DNA of 6,377 nucleotides from Candidatus Aminicenantota bacterium (GTDB lineage: Bacteria > Acidobacteriota > Aminicenantia > Aminicenantales > UBA4085). The DNA lies in contig PMCY01000048.1 in assembly GCA_003154255.1 (NCBI GenBank), positions 1 through 6,377 on the forward strand, given 5' to 3'. This document shows positions 1 through 5,736 of this stretch, in pieces. Under the pieces are notes generated by a model. The model saw only the letters and a program-made list of their open reading frames with translations, had not been told where the DNA came from and searched no databases. The stretch's first letter is position 1, and every line of letters starts with the position of its first letter. The position numbers and the translations under genes were made by a program.

Positions 1-287
1 GCTTCGATCAGGTTGTAAGGCAGGCGCCGACGGGCTTCCTGGATTTCGGGCGAGCGGAATTTGCGGCCGATCAGCCGCTTGATGGCATAGAGGGTTTTAT
101 CGGGATTGGTGACGGCCTGGCGCAGGGCCAGATTTCCGATGAGCGTCTCCCCCGAGGAAGTGAAGCAGACCATGGACGGAGTGGTGGAAGCGCCCTCCAG
201 GTTGGGGATGACCTTGGGGACCTGGTCGACGAGCGCGGCCAGGCATGAATACGTCGTCCCGAGATCGATGCCGATGACGCGCCCCAT
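1..287 (-). CDS. dnaK: Molecular chaperone DnaK (Hsp70), N-terminal fragment
   Basis: Hsp70 chaperone, a cytoplasmic ATPase that binds unfolded peptides and works with GrpE and a J-protein. Only the first 95 codons are present; the gene runs off the left edge. The translation starts [19 protein letters not shown], the Hsp70 phosphate-1 loop (IGIDLGTT at residues 5-12). It continues with [17 protein letters not shown] and then [19 protein letters not shown], all characteristic of the actin-like ATPase domain. The usual bacterial GTTNSC is GTTYSC here, a variant common in eukaryotic Hsp70s and of no clear consequence. ATG is at 287-285. A Shine-Dalgarno AAGGA lies inside the end of grpE at 300-296, 8 nt upstream. 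Only four bases separate the grpE stop from this start, so the two are co-transcribed and probably translationally coupled. Identification is very secure. Confidence 0.97.
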   Translation of the reverse strand, partial: MGRVIGIDLGTTYSCLAALVDQVPKVIPNLEGASTTPSMVCFTSSGETLIGNLALRQAVTNPDKTLYAIKRLIGRKFRSPEIQEARRRLPYNLIE

Positions 288-291
288 GATC

Positions 292-996
292 TCAGTCCTT
301 CTTGGGCAGCCAGACCTTGACCAGGGCCGGGCGCAGCAGGCGGTCATGGAGGAAATATCCCTTCTGCAGCTCTTCCCCGACCTCGGCTTCGGTCAGGCCT
401 TCCTTTTCCTCGGTCAGAATGGCCTGGTGGACGGCCGGATCGAAACGGCGATCCGCCCGCTCCAGCGGCATGACGCCGCGCTTGCGCAGAAGGTCGGTGA
501 ATTGCTTGTGGATGAGCTCGATGCCCTCCTGAAAGCCCTTGCCTTCGAGCTCCTCGCCGGTCCGTCGGGCCCGCTCAAAATTATCCAATACCGCCAGCAG
601 TTCCTTATACAGATCGACTTGGGCGAATTGCAGAAATTCGCTCTTTTCCCGCTCCAGCCGCTTGCGGGTATTATCCATCTCGGCCGCCGCGCGCAGATAT
701 TTGTCCTTCAATTCGGCCATCTCCCTGCGCAGCTGCTCGATCTCGTGCTCGCGCCGTTCCAACTTGTCCTTGAGCGGGCGGGCCGGATCGTGCTCGTGTT
801 TGCGGTGTTTGCGCGAGGCGGGTTTGTCCGCGCCCTCCTCGCCGCCGGGTTCCACTCCGGGTTCCACGGCCGGCGCGTCCGCCTGCGGATCGGGAACGGC
901 CGCCGGCGCGGGGATTTGACCTTCCTCCGGCCCGCTCTCTACGGCTTCCGCAACCGGGCTCTCCTCCGATTTCTTGTCGTCACGATCGTCGCTCAT
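292..996 (-). CDS. grpE: Nucleotide exchange factor GrpE
   Basis: 234-residue GrpE, the cytoplasmic homodimer that releases ADP from DnaK. Residues 1-70 are a disordered, Pro/Ala/Glu-rich tail ending in a basic cluster ([10 protein letters not shown]), longer than in many GrpEs. About residues 73-135 are heptad-like and highly charged ([16 protein letters not shown]), the long dimerising coiled coil. The core follows with [11 protein letters not shown] near 133-143 and FDPAVHQAI at 185-193. The C-terminal beta-domain carries the family signature [16 protein letters not shown] at 213-228, which contacts the DnaK ATPase domain. ATG at 996-994 is preceded by GGGAG (1006-1002), 5 nt upstream. The gene begins 13 bp after the hrcA stop and ends 4 bp before dnaK, giving the classic hrcA-grpE-dnaK order. 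No frame disruption is seen. Confidence 0.97.
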   Translation of the reverse strand: MSDDRDDKKSEESPVAEAVESGPEEGQIPAPAAVPDPQADAPAVEPGVEPGGEEGADKPASRKHRKHEHDPARPLKDKLERREHEIEQLRREMAELKDKYLRAAAEMDNTRKRLEREKSEFLQFAQVDLYKELLAVLDNFERARRTGEELEGKGFQEGIELIHKQFTDLLRKRGVMPLERADRRFDPAVHQAILTEEKEGLTEAEVGEELQKGYFLHDRLLRPALVKVWLPKKD

Positions 997-1009
997 GTTG
1001 GCTCCCGCT

Positions 1010-2059
1010 TCAGGAAGGATTCCGGCTGATGGTCCGGCTCAGTCTCTTGGCCACGTTATCGACCAGGGGGATGATCTTCTTATAGGGAATGCGCTTCGGT
1101 CCGATGATGCCCAGTGAGCCGAGGACCTGACGGTCGTCGCCGTAATGCGACAGGACGAGCGAGCATTCGGAAATCAGGGGCAGGTGCGATTCCTCCCCGA
1201 TCAAAACCTTAACCTTGTCCAGGGAAATGAAATCCGAGAGCAGCCGGGCCAGGTGGGCTTTTTCCTCAAAATTCTGAAAGAGCATCTTCAGCTTGTCCAG
1301 GCCGGTCTCTTCGAACTTGTCGATGAGCTTTGAGGCGCCTTGGACGATCATCTGGAGCTCGTGCTCCTCCTGCAGGATGGAGGCCCGCAGCAGGGCCATC
1401 AGCCGGGCGAAGGCCTGATCGAACTGGGATTTGCTCACCGGGAGCTCGCGGAGCAGGTAGTCGCGGATGACGGCCAGGTTCTTGCCGGCGAAATTCTGGT
1501 TGATGTATTGGGAGGCGCGATCCAGCTCGGTCTGGGTAAATTCCGACTCGGTGGGCACGATTTCCGTCAGAACCATGTTGAAGGTCGTCACCAGCAGGAG
1601 CATGACCTTGGCTTCCGCGATCTTGATGAAGCGGACGTGATGGAAATTGATGCGCGAGATGCGCGGAGACAGGACGAACCCGACGCTGTCCGAGTGCTCG
1701 GCCAGAAGCCCGGAGGTTTCCCGGAGGAGGGCGTTGAGATCGTCCTTGGAGGAAACCAGTTTCCCCCCCGCGGGGCCGGTCAGATCGACGGTCTGCGGCT
1801 CCTCGGCCAGCAGGCTGTTGACATAGAAACGCAGGCCCCGGTCCGTGGGAATACGGCCGGCCGAGGCATGCGGCTGGACCAGAAAGCCCAGCTCTTCGAG
1901 CTTGACCATGATGTTGCGGAGGGTCGCCGGCGAATCGCCGAGAACTCTCTTTTGGTGGATGAACCCGGAGCTGACCGGCTGGCCGTGTTTGAGATAGTCC
2001 TCGACGATCGTCTGCAGGACAATGCGGTCCTTCTCCCGGAGCGTTGAATTTTTCAACAT
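1010..2059 (-). CDS. hrcA: Heat-inducible transcription repressor HrcA
   Basis: 349-residue HrcA, the DNA-binding repressor of class I heat-shock genes; in known systems it binds CIRCE operators and is kept active by GroEL. The N-terminal winged helix-turn-helix spans roughly residues 12-80, with GDSPATLRNIMVKLEELGFL (41-60) as recognition region and SAGRIPTDRGLRFYV (66-80) as the conserved wing. A GAF-like regulatory domain follows, and the C-terminal signature GSLGIIGPKRIPYKKIIPLV is at 314-333. Length is typical of the family. ATG at 2059-2057 fits the family N-terminus and lies just downstream of a strong promoter. No full Shine-Dalgarno precedes it, only a GGGG run 4 nt upstream, so the message may be leaderless. 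First gene of hrcA-grpE-dnaK. No CIRCE element (TTAGCACTC-N9-GAGTGCTAA) is visible upstream, so autoregulation, if any, uses another site. Confidence 0.96.
   Translation of the reverse strand: MLKNSTLREKDRIVLQTIVEDYLKHGQPVSSGFIHQKRVLGDSPATLRNIMVKLEELGFLVQPHASAGRIPTDRGLRFYVNSLLAEEPQTVDLTGPAGGKLVSSKDDLNALLRETSGLLAEHSDSVGFVLSPRISRINFHHVRFIKIAEAKVMLLLVTTFNMVLTEIVPTESEFTQTELDRASQYINQNFAGKNLAVIRDYLLRELPVSKSQFDQAFARLMALLRASILQEEHELQMIVQGASKLIDKFEETGLDKLKMLFQNFEEKAHLARLLSDFISLDKVKVLIGEESHLPLISECSLVLSHYGDDRQVLGSLGIIGPKRIPYKKIIPLVDNVAKRLSRTISRNPS
2043..2057. repeat. Perfect inverted repeat over the hrcA start codon
   Basis: GTTGAA-TTT-TTCAAC, two perfect 6-bp arms around a 3-bp centre. It covers the third base of the hrcA ATG and the next four to five codons. 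In the mRNA it could fold into a small, mostly A-U hairpin (GUUGAA/UUCAAC with an AAA loop). It could be a repressor half-site pair, a start-codon hairpin, or chance; the symmetry does not extend beyond the six bases. It does not match CIRCE. Confidence 0.4.
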
Positions 2060-2071
2060 GATACCCCGGTC

Positions 2072-2099
2072 ATTATAACGCGCGCGGGGGGGAAATCAA
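2072..2099 (-). promoter_or_regulatory. Sigma70-type promoter of hrcA-grpE-dnaK
   Basis: On the minus strand a perfect -10 TATAAT (2077-2072) and a -35 TTGATT (2099-2094, 4 of 6 consensus) are separated by 16 bp. Standard spacing puts transcription start near 2065, only about 6 nt before the ATG at 2059. The leader would be too short for normal Shine-Dalgarno initiation. The spacer is an unusual C/G run (seven C followed by GCGCGCG). This is the only promoter-like match in the 76-bp gap. Confidence 0.7.
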
Positions 2100-2122
2100 A
2101 GAAACGGAAGGCCGGCGCCTCC
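2096..2122 (-). terminator. Possible weak terminator after the MEMO-like gene
   Basis: Minus strand, 14 nt after the MEMO-like stop: GGAGG...CCTTCC (2122-2106) can pair over about 5 bp (one G-U) around a GC-rich loop. It is followed by the broken T tract GTTTCTTTGA. The stem is short and the T tract is interrupted, so termination is probably partial. It abuts the hrcA -35 box, where a terminator between the two operons would be expected. Confidence 0.3.
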
Positions 2123-2135
2123 CGCTTACTTTACT

Positions 2136-2942
2136 TTAAACGATTTTCAGGCCGGCATAGCCGACCACGGCGTCGTGATCTCCGGTCCGGTCTCCGGAGG
2201 TGGCGTACATCACCAGTTCGCCGCGGGTCGCGCCCAGCTCCTTGGCCGCGGCCATAACGGCGGCCGTGGGCTGGAAGCCGCACATGGTGATATCTTCGGC
2301 GCGGACGGTCTCAAACAAACCCCGGGCGTCGAGATCGAGGATCTTCTGAATGGCCAGGAAATCCTTGAGGCGGGCCTCCTCCGCGCTGATGTAATGGCTC
2401 ATGTCCGTGCTGGCGATGAGGAGGACCTCCCGCCCCGCCCGGCGGACGGCGGCCGCGACGGCATGTCCGAGCTCGACGATCTGTTCATAGCTGGCAATGT
2501 GGGAAATCGCCACCGGCACCATCGTCGGCGCCGGACGAGCGGTTTGGATGAAGGGAAGCTGGACCTCGAGAGAATGCTCCGCTTCATGGGCCGAGGGGTC
2601 GTCGCGGACGAGGTCCGATCCGGCGGCCAGGAGCTGGGCCAGCTCGGCATCAACGGCAAAATCGCCCAGCGGCGTCTCCCACCGCCCTTCCGTCATGATG
2701 GCGAACAGGGACTGGATGGGGCGGTGGCTGGGGGCCATGATGATATAGGCGTCCGGAAGCTCGACCGAGGAAAAGACCGCTCCGGCCACGGCGCCCGAAT
2801 ACTGGTATCCGGCATGGGGCGAAACGACCCCGAAAGCGCGGGTCTTCCGGCGGCCGGTCGGAAGAAGACGATCCAACAACTCTTTGAGTTCCCGGGGATC
2901 CCGGGGATAAAACGATCCCGCCACCGCCGCTTTGCGTATCAT
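2136..2942 (-). CDS. amrB: MEMO1-like protein (AmmeMemoRadiSam system protein B family)
   Basis: 268-residue member of the MEMO family, related to class III extradiol dioxygenases and to human MEMO1; the bacterial role is not established. Seen: AAVAGSFYPRDPRELKELL (5-23) at the N-terminus, SPHAGYQYSG (41-50), APSHRP (70-75), HEAEHSLEVQLPF (119-131), STDMSHY (178-184) and MCGFQPTAAVM (220-230). His43, His73 and Cys221 correspond to the metal-binding His49, His81 and Cys244 of human MEMO1, so the metal site looks intact. ATG at 2942-2940 is preferred: AAGGGAG (2954-2948) lies 5 nt upstream and the family begins here. The in-frame start at 3023 would overlap the SDH gene. It follows SDH by 13 bp and is probably the last gene of that operon. 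In many genomes the family sits beside AMMECR1 and radical-SAM genes; neither is in this window. Symbol by family, not by proven function. Confidence 0.93.
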   Translation of the reverse strand: MIRKAAVAGSFYPRDPRELKELLDRLLPTGRRKTRAFGVVSPHAGYQYSGAVAGAVFSSVELPDAYIIMAPSHRPIQSLFAIMTEGRWETPLGDFAVDAELAQLLAAGSDLVRDDPSAHEAEHSLEVQLPFIQTARPAPTMVPVAISHIASYEQIVELGHAVAAAVRRAGREVLLIASTDMSHYISAEEARLKDFLAIQKILDLDARGLFETVRAEDITMCGFQPTAAVMAAAKELGATRGELVMYATSGDRTGDHDAVVGYAGLKIV

Positions 2943-2955
2943 GGCCGCTCCCTTC

Positions 2956-4278
2956 TCAGGCGTTGGCCCGCTCTTCGCGGAAAGCGATTCCGTGAACCCG
3001 CAGCTCCTCCAGTATCGGGCCATAGATTTCCGGGACGACCGGTATCAGAACCCCCCGTCCGCCGATCCGGCCTTCGAGGACGAGCCGGGCGCCCGCGGCC
3101 GCGGGCAGGCCCACGGTCCGGGCCATGGACGAATCTCCCCCCGGGATCCCATAATCGATCAGCGTGGACGTGATCCGTTCCCGGCGTCCGTCGGCGGTCT
3201 GGGCCTCGACGACATGCTGGAGCACGATCATGTCCCGCTCCCCCGGCGCATATTGGAGCTTGGCCAGCATCAGCCGCTCCAGCACGTCCAGAGGCGAGCC
3301 CTTCTGGAGGCCGACCGGCTCCCGCCCCAGCAGGCCGAGCCATTCCAGGCGGCCGAAGACGGCGCCGCCCGGATCGAGACCGAGCCGGGCGGCCAGAGCC
3401 GAGCGGGCGTCGGATGCCCCGGCCGCGGCGGCCAGTTCCAAGGTCAGGTCCCGGATGCTCTTGCCGGAAAGATCCCGTTCGGTCTGTTCGAGATAGCCCA
3501 GATCGCCGATTTTCTTCAGCGTCGCGCACCATCCGGGGTAGCGGAACGTGCCCCGGAACATGGTCTTCGTTTCCTGAATGCCATACACGTCGATGTAAGG
3601 CATGGAGTTCCGGTTGGGATAGCCTTCGAAGACTCCCAAGCCCGGAACCGTCCGAAGGGCGAAATTTTCGAACAGATCCTCGGCCGCGATCTGGAATTCC
3701 AGGCCATCCCGGAGATAGCGGGCCGGATTTTTCCCCGCCAGAAGAACGCCGCGGGGACTCCAGGAAAATTTGTAGCCGAAAGGATTGGTGTTGCTTTCGG
3801 GCGCCGGCAGGCCTCCGCAATACGAAGTGAAGCCAAGCACCCGGCCGCCGGACCTGTGAACGCCGTCGATCATGCGCATGGCTTCCATGTGATCGATGCC
3901 CGGATCGAGGCCGACCTCGTTGAGAAGGATGATGCCGGCGGCTTTGGCCTCGGCGTCGAGGTTTTTCATGGCTTCGCTGACGTAAGAAGTCGTGACCATG
4001 GACCGCTGATGGCGGATACAGGCCCGGGCTACGAGCGGATGAAAAACATAAGGAACGAGACTGGCCACAACATCCGCCCCGGCGACTTCGGCAGCGAGGG
4101 CCTTCTCGTCTTTGAGATCGAGGCCGAAGGAAGCCGCCCGGGGGTGGCCGCCGGCAAGAGCGGCCGCCTTATGCGGTTCGATATCGCCAATACGGACGCG
4201 GACATCCGGACGGTCGAGGAAATACCGGACGAAGGGTCCGGCGACAAAACCGGATCCGAGGACGAGTATGGTTTTAAT
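2956..4278 (-). CDS. Saccharopine dehydrogenase (glutamate-forming), AASS C-terminal-half type, ATT start
   Basis: 440-residue enzyme predicted to oxidise saccharopine to aminoadipate semialdehyde plus glutamate, the second step of lysine degradation. The N-terminus is a Rossmann fold (TILVLGSGFVAGP, 3-15, with an acidic residue at the second strand end, Asp32). Then come SLVPYVFHPLVARACI (73-88), EVGLDPGIDHM (121-131), YCGGLPAPE (153-161), KFSWSP (170-175) and the C-terminal TVGLPAAAGARLVLEG and EIYGPIL. As I recall human AASS, these match its SDH half closely. The GTG at 4068 is too late: it would delete the cofactor loop. No ATG, GTG or TTG occurs in frame between the fold and the ribosome site. 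ATT at 4278-4276 has AAGGAGG 6 nt upstream and is chosen as the start. It overlaps the TAA of the upstream gene by its last base. Next gene after 13 bp. An ATA at codon 4 is a weaker alternative; a sequence error is possible. Confidence 0.9.
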   Translation of the reverse strand: MKTILVLGSGFVAGPFVRYFLDRPDVRVRIGDIEPHKAAALAGGHPRAASFGLDLKDEKALAAEVAGADVVASLVPYVFHPLVARACIRHQRSMVTTSYVSEAMKNLDAEAKAAGIILLNEVGLDPGIDHMEAMRMIDGVHRSGGRVLGFTSYCGGLPAPESNTNPFGYKFSWSPRGVLLAGKNPARYLRDGLEFQIAAEDLFENFALRTVPGLGVFEGYPNRNSMPYIDVYGIQETKTMFRGTFRYPGWCATLKKIGDLGYLEQTERDLSGKSIRDLTLELAAAAGASDARSALAARLGLDPGGAVFGRLEWLGLLGREPVGLQKGSPLDVLERLMLAKLQYAPGERDMIVLQHVVEAQTADGRRERITSTLIDYGIPGGDSSMARTVGLPAAAGARLVLEGRIGGRGVLIPVVPEIYGPILEELRVHGIAFREERANA

Positions 4279-5614
4279 GGGAAGCCTCCTTGTCCGGAGC
4301 GGAATCGAGGAATTTCTGCAGATAGAGATAGCCTGGGGTCAGTCGGCCGCGATGGAGGATCATGGCTTTCTTGATGGGAGGGGGAAGCTCAATCGATTCG
4401 AAAGGATTTCGGAAGTCCGTTCGGGCCAGCGCCGGGATGAAAGGCTTGAGGGCCTGGCTGAAGAAAACCGAGGATTCCAGGGAAATCTCCGCGGGCAGGT
4501 TGTCGACGGCCATGACCACCGGTCCGCGGCCTTCAAACCCGTCCCGGGCCGTGTCGGTCTCGGGATCGTAGGTGAACACAGGATCAGAGGCATCCGTGGC
4601 CTTGACCGTGAATTCCACTCCCCCGCCGACGTCGCAGGAAATGTCCCCGATCACCCTGAGCCGGGGCCGCGGCGTCGAGGCGTACAATTCCCGGATGAAA
4701 GCCTTTCTGACGAAGCGCGGATAGCGGGGCGCCCAATAAATCCCGTTGATCAGCACGGTCAGGTGGGGCAGGTAGCTTTCCAGAAGCGGTTCATATTCCT
4801 CGGGATGCTCGTAATAATCGGCCAATTCGAACAGCCGCCGGGGGCTGCGCGGCCGGACCATGTGCTCTTCCCGAAAAACGATTTTGTAAACGCGGTGGGC
4901 CGAGAAATTCCTCTGTTTGAGGAACGCGGCGAACTTCTCGGCCGGAATTTCCTCGGCCGGCAGAAGATCGTAGATCTCCTGGGCGCCCTGTGAGACATGG
5001 CCGTAGCCGGTGAAGCCGCAAATGAACGGCACAAGCGCCTCGGGAAGCCCTTCCGTCCGCACGGCCCCGGCCACCTCGGAGATTTCCTCCTTGGCCTCGG
5101 TCAGGCTCGTGTAATGGTACATTTGGAGAAGCCCGGAGAACGGGTTGGGCATTCCCTCCGCGTCCAGCTTCACGCCCAGGGCCCAGAGCGTATCGACCAT
5201 GCCGGCCTCTCCCGCCTGTTTTCCGAAAAAGACGAGCCGGCGGTCCAGGTCGTCCGTGATCTTTTCATAATCGATCAGCGTGCAGCCCAGTTCCATGAAC
5301 CGGCGGAGCATGGGCAGATTGTGGGACTGGCCTTTGATGGTATGGGAAAAAAGCAGATAGGCCTTGTCCGGTTCGATCAGGGGCAAGGGGATCTCCTTGA
5401 TGGCCAGAACGACGCCGCAAGGCGAAAGGGATTCATCGACCGGCATTCCTTCCAGTCTGTAATCCTCATCGCGGAAGATGCGGATCGGAGAGGGCTGGAC
5501 GATGAACGACAGGCCCTGTTCAAGACGCATCTCCCGCATATGACTGGGAATGAGGGGAACGCGCCGTTCCCATTGATTCTTGTCCTCGCGGCGGATACCG
5601 ATTTTATTGAGCAT
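4274..5614 (-). CDS. Lysine-ketoglutarate reductase-like protein (saccharopine-forming), AASS N-terminal-half type
   Basis: 446-residue protein of the alanine dehydrogenase/saccharopine dehydrogenase fold, predicted to condense lysine and 2-oxoglutarate to saccharopine with NAD(P)H. Motifs in order: IGIRREDKNQWERRVPL (5-21), LAIKEIP (70-76), FSHTIKGQ (89-96), LIDYEKI (113-119), GKQAGEAGMVDTL (131-143), the nucleotide-binding FTGYGHVSQGAQE (201-213), LINGIYW (288-294), DISCDVGGGVEF (324-335) and DNLPAE (371-376). Lys73 and His91 sit where yeast Lys1 and alanine dehydrogenase have their catalytic Lys and His. The match to the LKR half of human AASS, as I recall it, runs along the whole chain. 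ATG at 5614-5612 fits the family start and has GAGG 11 nt upstream (long spacing). The TTG at 5668 lies upstream of the likely -10 box and is rejected. First gene of the operon; its TAA overlaps the SDH start by one base. Related enzymes act on other amino acids, so the substrate is inferred. Confidence 0.9.
   Translation of the reverse strand: MLNKIGIRREDKNQWERRVPLIPSHMREMRLEQGLSFIVQPSPIRIFRDEDYRLEGMPVDESLSPCGVVLAIKEIPLPLIEPDKAYLLFSHTIKGQSHNLPMLRRFMELGCTLIDYEKITDDLDRRLVFFGKQAGEAGMVDTLWALGVKLDAEGMPNPFSGLLQMYHYTSLTEAKEEISEVAGAVRTEGLPEALVPFICGFTGYGHVSQGAQEIYDLLPAEEIPAEKFAAFLKQRNFSAHRVYKIVFREEHMVRPRSPRRLFELADYYEHPEEYEPLLESYLPHLTVLINGIYWAPRYPRFVRKAFIRELYASTPRPRLRVIGDISCDVGGGVEFTVKATDASDPVFTYDPETDTARDGFEGRGPVVMAVDNLPAEISLESSVFFSQALKPFIPALARTDFRNPFESIELPPPIKKAMILHRGRLTPGYLYLQKFLDSAPDKEASH
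4276..4292 (-). promoter_or_regulatory. Shine-Dalgarno and ATT start of the saccharopine dehydrogenase gene
   Basis: The minus strand reads AAGGAGGCTTCCCATTAA across this site. AAGGAGG is close to a full anti-16S match. Six bases separate it from ATT, which is in frame with the Rossmann fold. The first T of the upstream TAA is the last base of ATT. Perfect Shine-Dalgarno placement, with no standard start codon nearby, makes ATT the best start. Confidence 0.7.
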
Positions 5615-5656
5615 CTGGATATGGTCCTCAAAAGAGAATGGCAAGACCTGGAAAAA

Positions 5657-5685
5657 ATTATGGCACAAAGCCTCGGGCGGGGCAA
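5657..5685 (-). promoter_or_regulatory. Sigma70-type promoter of the LKR-SDH-MEMO operon
   Basis: On the minus strand, -35 TTGCCC (5685-5680, 4 of 6) and -10 CATAAT (5662-5657, 5 of 6) are exactly 17 bp apart. An upstream TG (TGC-CATAAT) forms an extended -10. Transcription start is expected near 5649, giving a leader of about 35 nt that includes the GAGG ribosome site at 5629-5626. This supports the ATG at 5614 over the upstream TTG. Confidence 0.65.
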
Positions 5686-5702
5686 GGGGGGCTCAGTACA
5701 GC

Positions 5703-5731
5703 TTGGCGAATGACGAAAGCGGCATTATAAT
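5703..5731 (+). promoter_or_regulatory. Sigma70-type promoter of cysS with palindromic -10
   Basis: -35 TTGGCG (5703-5708, 4 of 6) and a perfect -10 TATAAT (5726-5731), spacing 17 bp. Only five bases lie between the -10 box and the first ATG of cysS, so transcription should start at or within a few bases of the start codon. The -10 sits in the perfect palindrome CATTATAATG (5723-5732), so TATAAT is present on both strands. I see no good -35 for the reverse direction. Confidence 0.75.
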
Positions 5732-5736
5732 GAACG

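Noticed and set aside
106..1029. 307-codon plus-strand frame across dnaK, grpE and the hrcA end
   Set aside because: Spans three well-identified genes on the other strand, and its translation resembles no family; shadow ORF.
1685..1705. GAGTGC half of a CIRCE-like element inside hrcA
   Set aside because: No matching inverted half at the proper 9-bp spacing and it lies within conserved coding sequence; chance match.
2943..3023. Longer version of the MEMO-like protein starting at 3023
   Set aside because: Adds 27 residues not in the family, overlaps the SDH gene and lacks a better ribosome site than the one at 2954-2948.
2932..4374. 480-codon open frame on the plus strand opposite the SDH gene
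   Set aside because: Antisense to a gene with clear family motifs; the product is rich in Gly/Arg/Pro with no recognisable domain. Long antisense frames are expected from strong G/C third-position bias.
5615..5668. TTG start at 5668 for the LKR gene
   Set aside because: It lies upstream of the predicted -10 box (5662-5657), the extra 18 residues are outside the family, and its Shine-Dalgarno context is poor.
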